Assembly: GCF_001544495.1 (NCBI RefSeq)
Contig: NZ_FCNZ02000026.1
Span: 27,179 to 91,178 of the forward strand
Reading direction: 5' to 3'
Length of the DNA: 64,000 nucleotides
Source: Caballeronia telluris
Lineage (GTDB): Bacteria > Pseudomonadota > Gammaproteobacteria > Burkholderiales > Burkholderiaceae
Position 1 is the first letter of the stretch; the number at the start of each line of letters is the position of its first letter. The position numbers were made by a program, and so were the translations under genes. The notes below the pieces were generated by a model that did no database searches, was not told where the DNA came from, and was given only the letters and a program-made list of their open reading frames with translations. Shown here one piece after another: positions 43,836-52,396 of this stretch.

Positions 43836-44639
43836 TTGAACACCCTGTACTCGCTGAATCGCACGGTCGCGGCTTTCGCGATCGCGGCCACCGCTGCATT
43901 GCCCACCCTCGGCGCGCACGCCGCCGACATGAAGGAAATTCGCTTCGGCGTCGAGGCGTCGTATGCGCCTTTCGAATCGAAGTCGCCGGCCGGCGAGCTG
44001 ATCGGCTTCGACATCGACGTGGGCAACGCCGTCTGCGCGAAGCTGAGTGTGAAGTGCGTGTGGGTCGAGAATTCGTTCGACGGACTGATCCCGGCGCTGC
44101 AGGCGCGCAAGTTCGACGGCATCAATTCGGACATGACGATCACCGACAAGCGCCGCGTGGCGATCGATTTCACCGACCCGATCTACACGATCCCGAACCA
44201 GCTGGTCGCGAAGAAGGGCAGCCATATCCTGCCGACGGCAGAGAGCCTGAAGAGCCGGCATGTCGGCGTGCTGCAGGGCTCGATCCAGGAGACTTACGCG
44301 AAGGCGAAGTGGGCGCCGGCGGGCGTCGACGTCCAGTCGTATCAGGCGCAGGACCAGATTTACGCCGATCTGGCTTCGGGTCGGCTCGACGCCGCGTTCC
44401 AGGACGCCGAGGCAGCGTCGAAGGGCTTTCTGAAGATGCCGCAGGGTGCGGGTTTCGCGTTCGCGGGACCGGCGGTCTCGGATGAAAAGCTGCTCGGCGC
44501 GGGCGTCGGCTTTGGCGTGCGTAAGAGCGATCGCGCGCTGAAGGATGCGCTCAACCGGGCGCTGAAGGAGCTGAAGGACGACGGCACGATCGACAAGCTC
44601 GCCGCAAAGTACTTCGATGTGAAGGTGGTGTTGAAGTAG
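43836..44639 (+). CDS. Periplasmic basic amino acid binding protein (ArtJ/AotJ-like)
   Basis: A 267-residue periplasmic binding protein for the ABC transporter at 32.8 kb. A Sec signal ends at AHAAD (about residue 30). The mature part begins MKEIRFGVEASYAPFESKSPAGELIGFDIDVGNAV, typical of ArtJ/AotJ/HisJ-like proteins, with DGLIPALQARKFDGINSDMTITDKR. Start is TTG 43836, seven bases after GGAGGA; no ATG is in frame before the signal. It lies 283 bases after astE, and a terminator follows. Confidence 0.92.
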   Translation: MNTLYSLNRTVAAFAIAATAALPTLGAHAADMKEIRFGVEASYAPFESKSPAGELIGFDIDVGNAVCAKLSVKCVWVENSFDGLIPALQARKFDGINSDMTITDKRRVAIDFTDPIYTIPNQLVAKKGSHILPTAESLKSRHVGVLQGSIQETYAKAKWAPAGVDVQSYQAQDQIYADLASGRLDAAFQDAEAASKGFLKMPQGAGFAFAGPAVSDEKLLGAGVGFGVRKSDRALKDALNRALKELKDDGTIDKLAAKYFDVKVVLK

Positions 44640-44657
44640 GGCGGGGAGCTTCGCGAA

Positions 44658-44687
44658 AAGCCGTCCGGTTCGAAGGCGGACGGCTTG
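44658..44687 (+). terminator. Terminator after the binding-protein gene
   Basis: AAGCCGTCCG and CGGACGGCTT form a 10-base stem with a 9-base loop, followed by a T-rich stretch, 18 bases after the stop. Confidence 0.75.
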
Positions 44688-44700
44688 TTGTTTGACGCGA

Positions 44701-45093
44701 CTACAGGGCCATGAATACAGCGGCGAGGTAGTCAGCCAGGTCGTCGCGCTCGATGCTTCCTTCTGCCACGTACACCATGACTTCCACCAGTTCGTTTTCC
44801 AGTTCCGGCGTCGAAGTCAGGTCGTAGTTTTCCAGTCCGAGATAGGTCAATGCGCAGACAAGCGCGGTCCGCTTGTTGCCGTCGTTGAACACGTGACCTC
44901 GTGCAATGGCAACGGCGTACATGGCGGCAATTCCGAAGACGTCGTTGAGGCCGGCGTAGTGGGCATGATTTTCCACTCTCGCCAGCACTGCCTCGACGCC
45001 GCCAGGGCCCGCGTGAGCAAACCCCGGGAGCCCTCCCTCGCGAGCGAGGATCTCGTCGTGCACTGCTCTCACGTAATCGGCGTCGAGTAGCAT
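44701..45093 (-). CDS. doc: Doc-type Fic-fold toxin
   Basis: A 130-residue Fic/Doc family protein with the motif HVFNDGNKR (H67, F69, D71, N73, R75), which matches Doc of phage P1 (HxFxDxNKR). P1 Doc phosphorylates EF-Tu and arrests translation; the same is inferred. Its ATG overlaps the stop of the small upstream gene by one base, so the two form a toxin-antitoxin pair. It converges on the ABC binding-protein gene. Confidence 0.9.
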   Translation of the reverse strand: MLLDADYVRAVHDEILAREGGLPGFAHAGPGGVEAVLARVENHAHYAGLNDVFGIAAMYAVAIARGHVFNDGNKRTALVCALTYLGLENYDLTSTPELENELVEVMVYVAEGSIERDDLADYLAAVFMAL

Positions 45094-45272
45094 CAGCGCT
45101 TCGCAAGTTCCTTGATCGCGACGTTGTGCGTGCTGATCACCTTGCGCACCGCCTTCATGACGCGCTCTCTTGCCTCGGGCGTCGACATATCGACGGTGTT
45201 GTCCGAACTCGGCGCGATCATCTTGCGCGGGGGCAGCGTGCCAGCCGCGAATCTGCCGATGTTTTTACGTTC
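45093..45272 (-). CDS. Putative antitoxin partner of Doc
   Basis: A 59-residue basic protein encoded immediately upstream of doc, sharing one base with its start. I do not recognise Phd, AbrB or another antitoxin domain; residues 30-59 look helical, the N-terminal half Pro/Ser-rich. The ATG at 45272 is preferred, six bases after GGAG; an ATG at 45287 adds five residues. Antitoxin role is inferred from position. Confidence 0.7.
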   Translation of the reverse strand, partial: ERKNIGRFAAGTLPPRKMIAPSSDNTVDMSTPEARERVMKAVRKVISTHNVAIKELAKR

Positions 45273-45345
45273 CATCAAGCGCTCCATCCATTCCAGGTCG
45301 AGAACTCATTCTACCTGCCGAAGTAACGCGCACAGCGGGCAAACG

Positions 45346-46209
45346 TCAACCCGACGCCCCGATCACCACCGTACACGTCGTCCCTGCCGACAGCACCATC
45401 CCCGCCGGCACCTCGTCGATGTGAATGCGCACCGGCACGCGCTGCGCGAGCCGCACCCAGTTGAACGTCGGGTTCACGTCCGCGAGCAGTTCGCGGCTCT
45501 CGGGATTGTCGCGGTCGTAGATGCCGCGCGAGATGCTCTGCACATGGCCCCTCAGCACGCCGCCGCTCATGAGCCGCATCTCCGCCCGATCGCCGATGCG
45601 CACGCGCGGCAGCTTCGTTTCCTCGAAGTAGCCATAGACCCAGAACGAATGGCTGTCGACGATGGCGAGCTTCGGCGTCCCCGCCGTCGCATAGTCGCCG
45701 CGATAGACGTTCAGATTGGTCACATAGCCGTCGACCGGCGAAACCACCTTCGTGCGTTCGAGGTTGAGTTGCGCGGCATCGAGCGCGGCTTGCGCCTGCT
45801 GCAACTGCGCCTCGGCGGTCGAGGCCGCCTGCGTCGCGTTCTCGCGCTGCTCGCGCGACACGACGAGGCTGTCCATGTCCGCGCGGCGGGCGGCGTCGGC
45901 GCGGCGCATGCGCAACTCGGCCTGGCGCGCGGCGACGTTCGCCTGCGCCTGCTGCACGGCGATCCGGTAATGCGCCGGATCGATTTCCATCAGCAGTTCG
46001 CCCTTCTTCACGAACTGGTTGTCGGCGACGGGCATCGTCACCACCGCGCCCGACACGTCCGGCGCGACGTTGATCACGTTCGCGCGCACGCGGCCGTCGC
46101 GCGTCCACGGCTCGTCCATGTAATGGACCCACAGCGCGCGTCCTATGAGGATGGCGGCGGCGAATATCACCGCCGTCAGAATGAAACCCACGATTTTTCG
46201 AATGATCAT
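45346..46209 (-). CDS. aaeA: Efflux periplasmic adaptor protein (AaeA/EmrA type)
   Basis: Membrane fusion protein of a FUSC-type efflux system. The 287-residue protein has an N-terminal anchor (residues 1-28), DEPWTRDGRVRANVINVAPDVSGAVVTMPVADNQFVKKGELLMEIDP in the biotinyl-lipoyl domain, a coiled-coil hairpin (about 75-150), then VSPVDGYVTNLNVYRGDYA. It is the promoter-distal gene of this minus-strand operon. AaeA is a homolog name, not proof of substrate. Confidence 0.9.
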   Translation of the reverse strand: MIIRKIVGFILTAVIFAAAILIGRALWVHYMDEPWTRDGRVRANVINVAPDVSGAVVTMPVADNQFVKKGELLMEIDPAHYRIAVQQAQANVAARQAELRMRRADAARRADMDSLVVSREQRENATQAASTAEAQLQQAQAALDAAQLNLERTKVVSPVDGYVTNLNVYRGDYATAGTPKLAIVDSHSFWVYGYFEETKLPRVRIGDRAEMRLMSGGVLRGHVQSISRGIYDRDNPESRELLADVNPTFNWVRLAQRVPVRIHIDEVPAGMVLSAGTTCTVVIGASG

Positions 46210-46245
46210 GATGCGACTCGTTGTAGCTTGGGTGAACGGATGCGC

Positions 46246-46446
46246 CTAGCCGTAGACGGCGAGACCGATGAGCCCGCAGACGCACACGAGCAGGCTCGCG
46301 CGAAAGAGCGACGGGTGCCACACGACGCGATAGAGGCCCGTCAGCGCGAGGCCGCGGTCGATCAGCCAGGTCAAAAACGCGCCCGCGACGAACAGCAGCA
46401 GGATGGTCGGCACATAGGCTTCGAGGATCGCGATGCTACGCGGCAT
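46246..46446 (-). CDS. aaeX: DUF1656 small membrane protein (AaeX-like)
   Basis: A 66-residue inner membrane protein with two helices, family DUF1656, always next to FUSC-type efflux genes and AaeA. It overlaps the FUSC gene by 11 bases and precedes aaeA by 36 bases. Biochemical role unknown. Confidence 0.85.
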   Translation of the reverse strand: MPRSIAILEAYVPTILLLFVAGAFLTWLIDRGLALTGLYRVVWHPSLFRASLLVCVCGLIGLAVYG

Positions 46447-48637
46447 GGTGGACTCCGAGGTTCGGCGGTGCGGTGCGCGAATCGTTTTTTTCGATGTTGA
46501 ACGGATCGAGCGGCGATTGCGGGTCGAGCAGTGCGGTGCGGATGAAATGCAGATGACTCAGGATGCGCTGCAACCGGTGACGCTCGTCGCGCGGCGGACG
46601 CTCGGCGTCGAGCCGGTCCTGCAACTGCGCAATCGCATGCGACGTCGATCCGAGCGCGGCGCCGAAACGCTTGGCATCGGGTTTGTCGAAGAGACGCGCG
46701 ACGGCGCCGAGCGTCGTCGCGGTGGAGCGGCGCCACGGCGCGTCGCCGATCTCGCTGCCGAACGCGGCGAGTTCCTCGCGCAGGTCGATCACCGCATGCC
46801 CGACTTCGAGCACGGAAAAGAGCCATTGCAAGGCGTCGCGCTGCACGTCCGGACGATTCGCCGTGAGCGCGCTGATCTGCGAAAACAGGTCGCGCGTGCG
46901 GCTTTCGAAGCGCGTCGCAAGCCGCGAGCCGAAGCCCGCCGCGAATCCCGACAGACGCGCGCGGCAGCCCGTCACGACTTCGCGCCGCAAATCGGCGACG
47001 AGCAGGCGCCGAAGCCACGGCGCGTCGGTGGGCAGCAGCACGGCGAAGGCGATCGCGGAAACGAGCATCGACAGCACGAGCGCGATCGCGTCGTTGATGA
47101 AGCCGGTCGGATCGTAGTGCGTGAGGTTGTCGGGGCCGGCGAGAAAGCAGAAGAAGATGCAGTAGCCGACGCCGACGCCCATCAGGTTGCGGCGCGTGCT
47201 GAGCCAGCTGCCGAGCATCAGGAACGGCACGAGCGCCGCCGACAGCAGCAGGAAGCCGTCCATGCGCGGATACAGCCCGAACACGACGATCATCCCGGCG
47301 AGCATCGCGAGCAGCGTGCCGCTCGCCATCTGGAAAGCCATCAGCGTGGGCCTCGGCGACGACGACGCGAGCGCGCACACCGCCGCCGCGTTCAGGACCA
47401 TCGTGCCGCCGCTCGGCCACGCGGTCGCGATCCAGAACGCGCCGAGCGCGAGCATCACGATCGCCGTGCGCACGCCGGCGACGCTCGCCGCGAGCAGGTT
47501 GGTGCGCGGCACGTAACGCGCGATCCAGTGCTCGCGCTCGTGCGTCGGCACCGCGAGCGACGCGTAAGTCTCTGCATACGCGAGCAGGTCGTCGACAAAG
47601 CGGTAGAGCAGCTCGGACGCGGTGTCGAATTCGAGCAGCGCAAAGTCGGGCTGCGTGGCGAGTTCCGTGCGCGTCGCGCGGATGCGTCTGGGCAACGCGG
47701 CCTTGAAGGCCGCGAGTTGGGCTGCGGCGTGTGCGGCATCGGCGGCGTTCATCACCGGTTCGCCCGACTTGTTCAGGCGCGGCGCGACTTCATGAAAATA
47801 CGGTTCGAGCGCGGCGACGGTAATGGTCGAGCCATTCGCGCGCAGCCGGTTCATCAGCTGATGCAGCGCATGAAAACGCGTCGATGCGCTCATGAACTCG
47901 CTGTTCAGCCGCGCGAGCCGCCCGCTTTTCAGGCGCGTCTCGGGATGCTCGAATACGGCGACGCTGCGCGCGGCCTCGAAGCCGACGATATCCGCGACGA
48001 ACGCCGCGTGGGTCGCCTCGATCTGCGGGCGGTCCATGCGGCCCGACAGCGCGCGACACACATAGTCGACGAAACCGCTGAAGCGGCGGCGCACCGTGGT
48101 CTTGATCTGCTCGCCGGCGTGCTGCGGAAAGACGAGCGCGCTCACCGCGCCCGCGCACAGGATGCCGAGCGACACCTCGGAGACGCGCGTGAGCGCCGTG
48201 AGGAACGCGCCGTCGGGATGCTGCGCGGCCGGAATGCCGATCAACGCGGCCGTGTAGCCCGCGAGCACGAAGCCATACGAGCGGAAGTTGCGGTTGCGCG
48301 CGGCGCCGGCCGTGCAAAGGCCGACCCAGAGCGACGTCGCCGTGATGAAGAGCACCGGCTGCTGCGAGAAGAGGCTGATGAGCACGAGCATCACGACGAG
48401 CCCGACTATCGTTCCGCAAAACCGGTAGAAGCTTTTCGCGAGCACCATGCCGCTTTGCGGCTGCATCACGACGAAGACGGTCGTCATCGCGGTGCGCGGT
48501 TGCGGCATGTCGAGGCGCATCGCGATCCAGAGCGTCAGCAACGCGGCGAGCACGGCCTTGAAGATGTAGATCCAGGCGAGTCCTTCGGTCTGCGCCCAGT
48601 GAGCGATAGCGCTGCGAAGCGAGGTGACGTTTGGCAT
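46436..48637 (-). CDS. aaeB: FUSC family transporter (AaeB-like)
   Basis: A 733-residue inner membrane pump component with two membrane domains of about five helices each (residues 20-170 and 370-540), the aromatic acid exporter fold. Motifs RLDMPQPRTAMTTVFVVMQPQSGMVLAKSFYRFCGT and its second half (WPSGGTMVLNAAAVCALASSSPRPTLMAFQM) are typical. The cytoplasmic domain contains HALHQLMNRL-type sequence. AaeB exports aromatic carboxylates such as hydroxybenzoate; substrate here is inferred. Confidence 0.9.
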   Translation of the reverse strand: MPNVTSLRSAIAHWAQTEGLAWIYIFKAVLAALLTLWIAMRLDMPQPRTAMTTVFVVMQPQSGMVLAKSFYRFCGTIVGLVVMLVLISLFSQQPVLFITATSLWVGLCTAGAARNRNFRSYGFVLAGYTAALIGIPAAQHPDGAFLTALTRVSEVSLGILCAGAVSALVFPQHAGEQIKTTVRRRFSGFVDYVCRALSGRMDRPQIEATHAAFVADIVGFEAARSVAVFEHPETRLKSGRLARLNSEFMSASTRFHALHQLMNRLRANGSTITVAALEPYFHEVAPRLNKSGEPVMNAADAAHAAAQLAAFKAALPRRIRATRTELATQPDFALLEFDTASELLYRFVDDLLAYAETYASLAVPTHEREHWIARYVPRTNLLAASVAGVRTAIVMLALGAFWIATAWPSGGTMVLNAAAVCALASSSPRPTLMAFQMASGTLLAMLAGMIVVFGLYPRMDGFLLLSAALVPFLMLGSWLSTRRNLMGVGVGYCIFFCFLAGPDNLTHYDPTGFINDAIALVLSMLVSAIAFAVLLPTDAPWLRRLLVADLRREVVTGCRARLSGFAAGFGSRLATRFESRTRDLFSQISALTANRPDVQRDALQWLFSVLEVGHAVIDLREELAAFGSEIGDAPWRRSTATTLGAVARLFDKPDAKRFGAALGSTSHAIAQLQDRLDAERPPRDERHRLQRILSHLHFIRTALLDPQSPLDPFNIEKNDSRTAPPNLGVHHAA

Positions 48638-48647
48638 CGGCGTGGCC

Positions 48648-50165
48648 TTACTGAGAGGCGCTCAGGCCGCGCAGCGGGCCGATATGCTTCGACGGTGCGA
48701 GCGTGCTGTCGTCCGGACCGTTCGACAGATCGTCGAGCCCGCCGCCGAGCGCCGCCTGCAGCGACGCGTAGGCCGCGAGCCGCTCCGCGCGCACGCGCGC
48801 CTCGCCGTCCTGCGCGCGCAAGAGTTGCGTCTGCGCGATCAGCACGTTGAGATAGTCGGTAAGCCCGCGCCGATAGCCCTCGTTCGCGAGCCGATAGTTC
48901 TTGCTCGCCGCCGCGACCGAGCGTCCCGACGCTTCCAGCTGCGAATCGAGCGAGCGCATGCGCACGACCTGATCGGCGATTTCCCTGAGCGCGCCGACGA
49001 GCGTGCCGTTGTAATGCTCGACCGCCTGATCGTATTGCGCCGATGCCGCGCCGAGCTGCGAGCGCAGCCGCCCGCCTTCGAAGATCGGCAGCGTGAGCGC
49101 CGGGCCCGCGCTGAAACCGGTTCCGGTACCGCCGAGGAAAGTAAGCAAGGCGCCGCCCGCGGCCATCTGGCTCACCGACGCGAGCAGGTTCACGTTCGGA
49201 TAGAACTCGGCCTTCGCGACGTCGATGCCACGGGCTTCCGCGGCCACCATCCAGCGCGCGGCGACGACATCGGGCCGGTGTCCGACGAGTTCCGCCGGCA
49301 GCGCGGACGGCAATCCGAGCGGCTGCCCGAGCGCGAGCACCGGCCGCGCGAGCGACGCGCCCGCGCCCGGTCCTTCGCCCGCCAGCGCGGCGAGCTGGTT
49401 GCGCGCGAGTTCGATCGCTTCGTTCTGGATGTCGGCCTGACGCTCGTATTCGGGCAGCGGCGTCTCGGCCTGGCTGACTTCGAGTTGCGTGCCGAGACCG
49501 CCCGCGAGGCGCCGGCGCGCGAGGTCGACGATCTTCTGCTGCTGTTCGAGCGTCTGCTGCGCGATGTCGAAGAGCGCGTAGCTCTGCGACATGCCGATGT
49601 ACGCCCGCACCACGTTCGCTTCGAGCTCGAGTTGCGCGGCGCGCGCGTCGGCGGCGCGCACATGCGCGGCGTCGAGCGCGCGTTCGGTGGCGTTCTCGTT
49701 GCGGCCCCACAGGTCGAGGTCGTAAGAGAGCGAGAGGGCTGCGGTGTTGTTCCAGGTGGTCGTGTCGTTGTAGGTGGGCGGACCGTAGTAGCCGTTTTCC
49801 GGCCAGCCCTTGCGCGTGACGGACAGCGAGCCGTCGACGTGCGGCGCGAGTGCCGAGCGCGCGACGCCCGCCATCGCGCGCGCTTCACGCACGCGGGCGG
49901 CCGCCATCGCGAGCGTCGGGCTGCCCGCGTTCGCGCGTTCGACCCAGGCGTTCAACTGCGGATCGCCGTAGGCGCGCCACCATTGCTCCGACGGCCAGCC
50001 GGCCTCGCCATCGGCGGCGCGGATGGCGGCACCGGCGTCGAGCGTCGAGGCCTGATCGAGAGTGGATTCGGGCGCGACGTTTCCCGTGCTGGCGCAACCG
50101 GCTATTGTTAAGATAACTGCAAGAGCCGCGATGGCGATGGCTCGTCTCGATACCGGCGCTGACAC
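48648..50165 (-). CDS. RND/FUSC-type outer membrane efflux lipoprotein (NodT family)
   Basis: A 505-residue TolC-like outer membrane channel with a lipobox ending LTIAGC (about residue 24), so the N-terminus is lipid-modified. Two OEP repeats are visible: GEAGWPSEQWWRAYGDPQLNAWVERA and the start of the second repeat near residue 270 (GHRPDVVAARWMVAAEARGIDVAKAEFYPNVNL). A GTG start follows GGGAG. It supplies the outer membrane part missing in classic aaeXAB operons. Confidence 0.9.
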   Translation of the reverse strand: MSAPVSRRAIAIAALAVILTIAGCASTGNVAPESTLDQASTLDAGAAIRAADGEAGWPSEQWWRAYGDPQLNAWVERANAGSPTLAMAAARVREARAMAGVARSALAPHVDGSLSVTRKGWPENGYYGPPTYNDTTTWNNTAALSLSYDLDLWGRNENATERALDAAHVRAADARAAQLELEANVVRAYIGMSQSYALFDIAQQTLEQQQKIVDLARRRLAGGLGTQLEVSQAETPLPEYERQADIQNEAIELARNQLAALAGEGPGAGASLARPVLALGQPLGLPSALPAELVGHRPDVVAARWMVAAEARGIDVAKAEFYPNVNLLASVSQMAAGGALLTFLGGTGTGFSAGPALTLPIFEGGRLRSQLGAASAQYDQAVEHYNGTLVGALREIADQVVRMRSLDSQLEASGRSVAAASKNYRLANEGYRRGLTDYLNVLIAQTQLLRAQDGEARVRAERLAAYASLQAALGGGLDDLSNGPDDSTLAPSKHIGPLRGLSASQ

Positions 50166-50202
50166 GATTGGCTCCCGTTCCTGAACTAGACATGAGGCAC
50201 TT

Positions 50203-50231
50203 ATTATATTTTTGCGCTAATTAGCGAATAA
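50203..50231 (-). promoter_or_regulatory. Promoter-operator of the efflux operon
   Basis: On the minus strand, a TATAAT lies at 50203-50208 and the 12-base perfect palindrome CGCTAATTAGCG at 50215-50226 fills its spacer. The 17-base spacing puts a weak -35 (TTATTC) at 50226-50231. The site is 50 bases from the efflux start codon and 104 bases from the divergent LysR gene, an attractive operator for that regulator, though it lacks the usual T-N11-A check. Confidence 0.45.
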
Positions 50232-50329
50232 CCCGTAAAAATGAAAAGCATCCTTACGACGGTTGAGATAATCGCTATTGCCGATCATGTAATAATCGAC
50301 AGCAAGACATAAAGACGACGGAAGCCGGT

Positions 50330-51268
50330 ATGGATACGCTACAAAACATGCGCGTTTTCGTGCGCGTCGTAGAGGCTGGGAGCTTCACGGCGGCGGCGCA
50401 GCATTTGAATACGACCACGGCGTATGCCTCGCGGGCCGTCTCCGATCTGGAAGCGCACCTGCGCACGCGGCTTCTGAACCGCACCACGCGGCGCATCGCG
50501 CTCACCGAGGCGGGCGAGCGCTACCTGCAGCGCTGCGAGCAGATCCTCGCCTACGTCGATCAGGCCGAAGCCGAAGCCAGCGACGCCCATGCGCGGCCGT
50601 CCGGCAAGCTGAAGGTGCATTCGATGACAGGTTTCGGCCAGCACTATGTCGTGCCGATGATCTCGCGCTATCAGGCGCGCTATCCGTCCGTGCAGGTCGA
50701 GTTGACGCTCGCGCAGCGCATGCCCGATTTGCTCGACGAGGGGTTCGACGTCTCGGTCGTGCTCGCGTCCGACCTGCCCGATTCGGGACTCGTGTCGCAG
50801 CGGCTCGGCTCGGCGTTCAGCATCGCATGCGCCTCGCCGGCGTATATCGAGAAGCACGGCACTCCGCACGTGCTCTCCGATCTCGTGCGCCACACCTGCC
50901 TGCAACTCGTCACGCCGGTGCTTCCCACCGACAAATGGATCTTCGAAGGCCCCAACGGTCAGGAAACGGTGAGCCTCGGGCCGTCGACGTTCACGGTGAA
51001 TGTCGCCGACGCGATGGCGGTGGCGATCCGCGAGGGCATGGGGCTCGGCGTGCTGCCGACATCCTCGGCGCTGCCGCTTTTGCGGGCCGGGACCATCGTG
51101 CGCGTGCTGCCGCAGTACACGATGCAGGAACTGAATGTCTGCGCGCTCTATCCGTCGCGCCAGTATCTGGACGCGAAAATCCGCACGTGGGTCGATTTCC
51201 TGCGCGACGAACTGCCGGCGACGCTCGCCGCGGACGCCGAATCGCTGAAGGAATTCGTCGTCGCGTGA
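50330..51268 (+). CDS. aaeR: LysR-family regulator (AaeR-like)
   Basis: A 312-residue LysR transcription factor: winged helix-turn-helix at residues 1-60 (MDTLQNMRVFVRVVEAGSFTAAAQHLNTTTAYASRAVSDLEAHL) followed by a periplasmic-binding-like effector domain. It faces the efflux operon and is likely its aromatic-acid-responsive regulator, as AaeR is. ATG start at the HTH as usual. Confidence 0.92.
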   Translation: MDTLQNMRVFVRVVEAGSFTAAAQHLNTTTAYASRAVSDLEAHLRTRLLNRTTRRIALTEAGERYLQRCEQILAYVDQAEAEASDAHARPSGKLKVHSMTGFGQHYVVPMISRYQARYPSVQVELTLAQRMPDLLDEGFDVSVVLASDLPDSGLVSQRLGSAFSIACASPAYIEKHGTPHVLSDLVRHTCLQLVTPVLPTDKWIFEGPNGQETVSLGPSTFTVNVADAMAVAIREGMGLGVLPTSSALPLLRAGTIVRVLPQYTMQELNVCALYPSRQYLDAKIRTWVDFLRDELPATLAADAESLKEFVVA

Positions 51269-51404
51269 CGGCGCAGCCCTCAAGTTCTGTTGTCATTGCG
51301 CCGTAACAACAATAGTGTGCGGCGCAACACTTGCTTACTTTTATTTCGGCCGCATCTTGTTACTTTCGACGCATGTCCACTCGCTCACGACCGGGGAAAG
51401 CCTG

Positions 51405-51569
51405 ATGAATACGCCACTCATGTTCGCTCTCGCGATGCTGCTCGTGCTGATCGCCGTGCCCGCCACGCGCGAGCTGTTGCGCGCCTATCGCGACGATGCC
51501 GCGAAAAAGCGTCTCGTGCCGATCAGGATCGAGTCGCGCAGCGACGTGCGGCGTCCACGCGACTACTGA
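51405..51569 (+). CDS. Small membrane protein
   Basis: A 54-residue protein with one membrane helix (residues 4-20) and a positively charged C-terminal tail, unknown function. The ATG is preceded by GGGGAAAG. It is too short for a domain call, and it follows the LysR gene and converges on the SRAP gene. Confidence 0.55.
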   Translation: MNTPLMFALAMLLVLIAVPATRELLRAYRDDAAKKRLVPIRIESRSDVRRPRDY

Positions 51570-51580
51570 GCGCCCCGGAG

Positions 51581-52315
51581 TCATTCGCCGCTTTCGAGCG
51601 GCGCGAGCGGTTCGATCAGGCGCGGTTCGTCGTTGACCGCGCGATTCACGTCGCCCGACACGCGGTGCCACACGAATTCCGACGCGGCCACGCCGCCGTC
51701 TTTGCCGAGCGCGTCCAGTTCGGCGGGAGGCAGCGCGGGGTCGAGCCAGCGCCGCGCGGCGTGCGGTGCGAACACGAGCGGCCGGCGATCGTGCACATCG
51801 ACGAGCCCTTCGTCCGCCGTGGCCGTCACGATCACGAAGCCGGCGCCGGGCACGAGCGCGTCGTCTTCCGTCTGGATGCTCGTCAAGGCGGCGAGGAACA
51901 TCGGTTCATCGTCGGCGCGATGGATGAAGTAGGGCTGCTTCGGCGGCTTCGCGCTGGCTCGCACGCCGGGCGCCGGCTCGTCCGCCAGCTCGGTCTTCCA
52001 TTCGAACCAGCCGTCCGCTGGAATCAAAATTCGCGCTTTTCTCCATAACGCCCGGAAATACGCGCTCGTCGATGCGGTCTCGACGCGCGCGTTGATCGTC
52101 TGCGGGAGCTTCTTCTGGATCGCCCATGCCGGGCAATAGCCCCAGTGCACGGCGCGGATCGTCTCGTCGGGATAGATCGCGAGCGGATGCGTGCCGGGCG
52201 AGAGGTTGTAGCCGGGCCGCCGGTCGGCGGCATCGACGAGCACGAACGGATTTCTCAGATGCAGGCGTTGTGCATAGTGCATCGGTAGTCGGTACTGGCT
52301 GATTCGGCCGCACAT
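51581..52315 (-). CDS. SOS response-associated peptidase (YedK/HMCES family)
   Basis: A 244-residue SRAP protein that crosslinks to abasic sites in single-stranded DNA. Catalytic C2, N75 (INARVET), E105 (GWFEW) and H175 (VDVHDRRP) are all present, the order expected. The N-terminal Met is removed so that Cys is first. The start ATG precedes CGR directly, supporting it. Confidence 0.95.
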   Translation of the reverse strand: MCGRISQYRLPMHYAQRLHLRNPFVLVDAADRRPGYNLSPGTHPLAIYPDETIRAVHWGYCPAWAIQKKLPQTINARVETASTSAYFRALWRKARILIPADGWFEWKTELADEPAPGVRASAKPPKQPYFIHRADDEPMFLAALTSIQTEDDALVPGAGFVIVTATADEGLVDVHDRRPLVFAPHAARRWLDPALPPAELDALGKDGGVAASEFVWHRVSGDVNRAVNDEPRLIEPLAPLESGE

Positions 52316-52396
52316 GGCGCTCCTCCGCTAGGTCCAACGGTTGTGCCGCTGATTGCTGATCCTTCCCGCTGCTCGGTGCCGCGCCATTGCAGGCGC

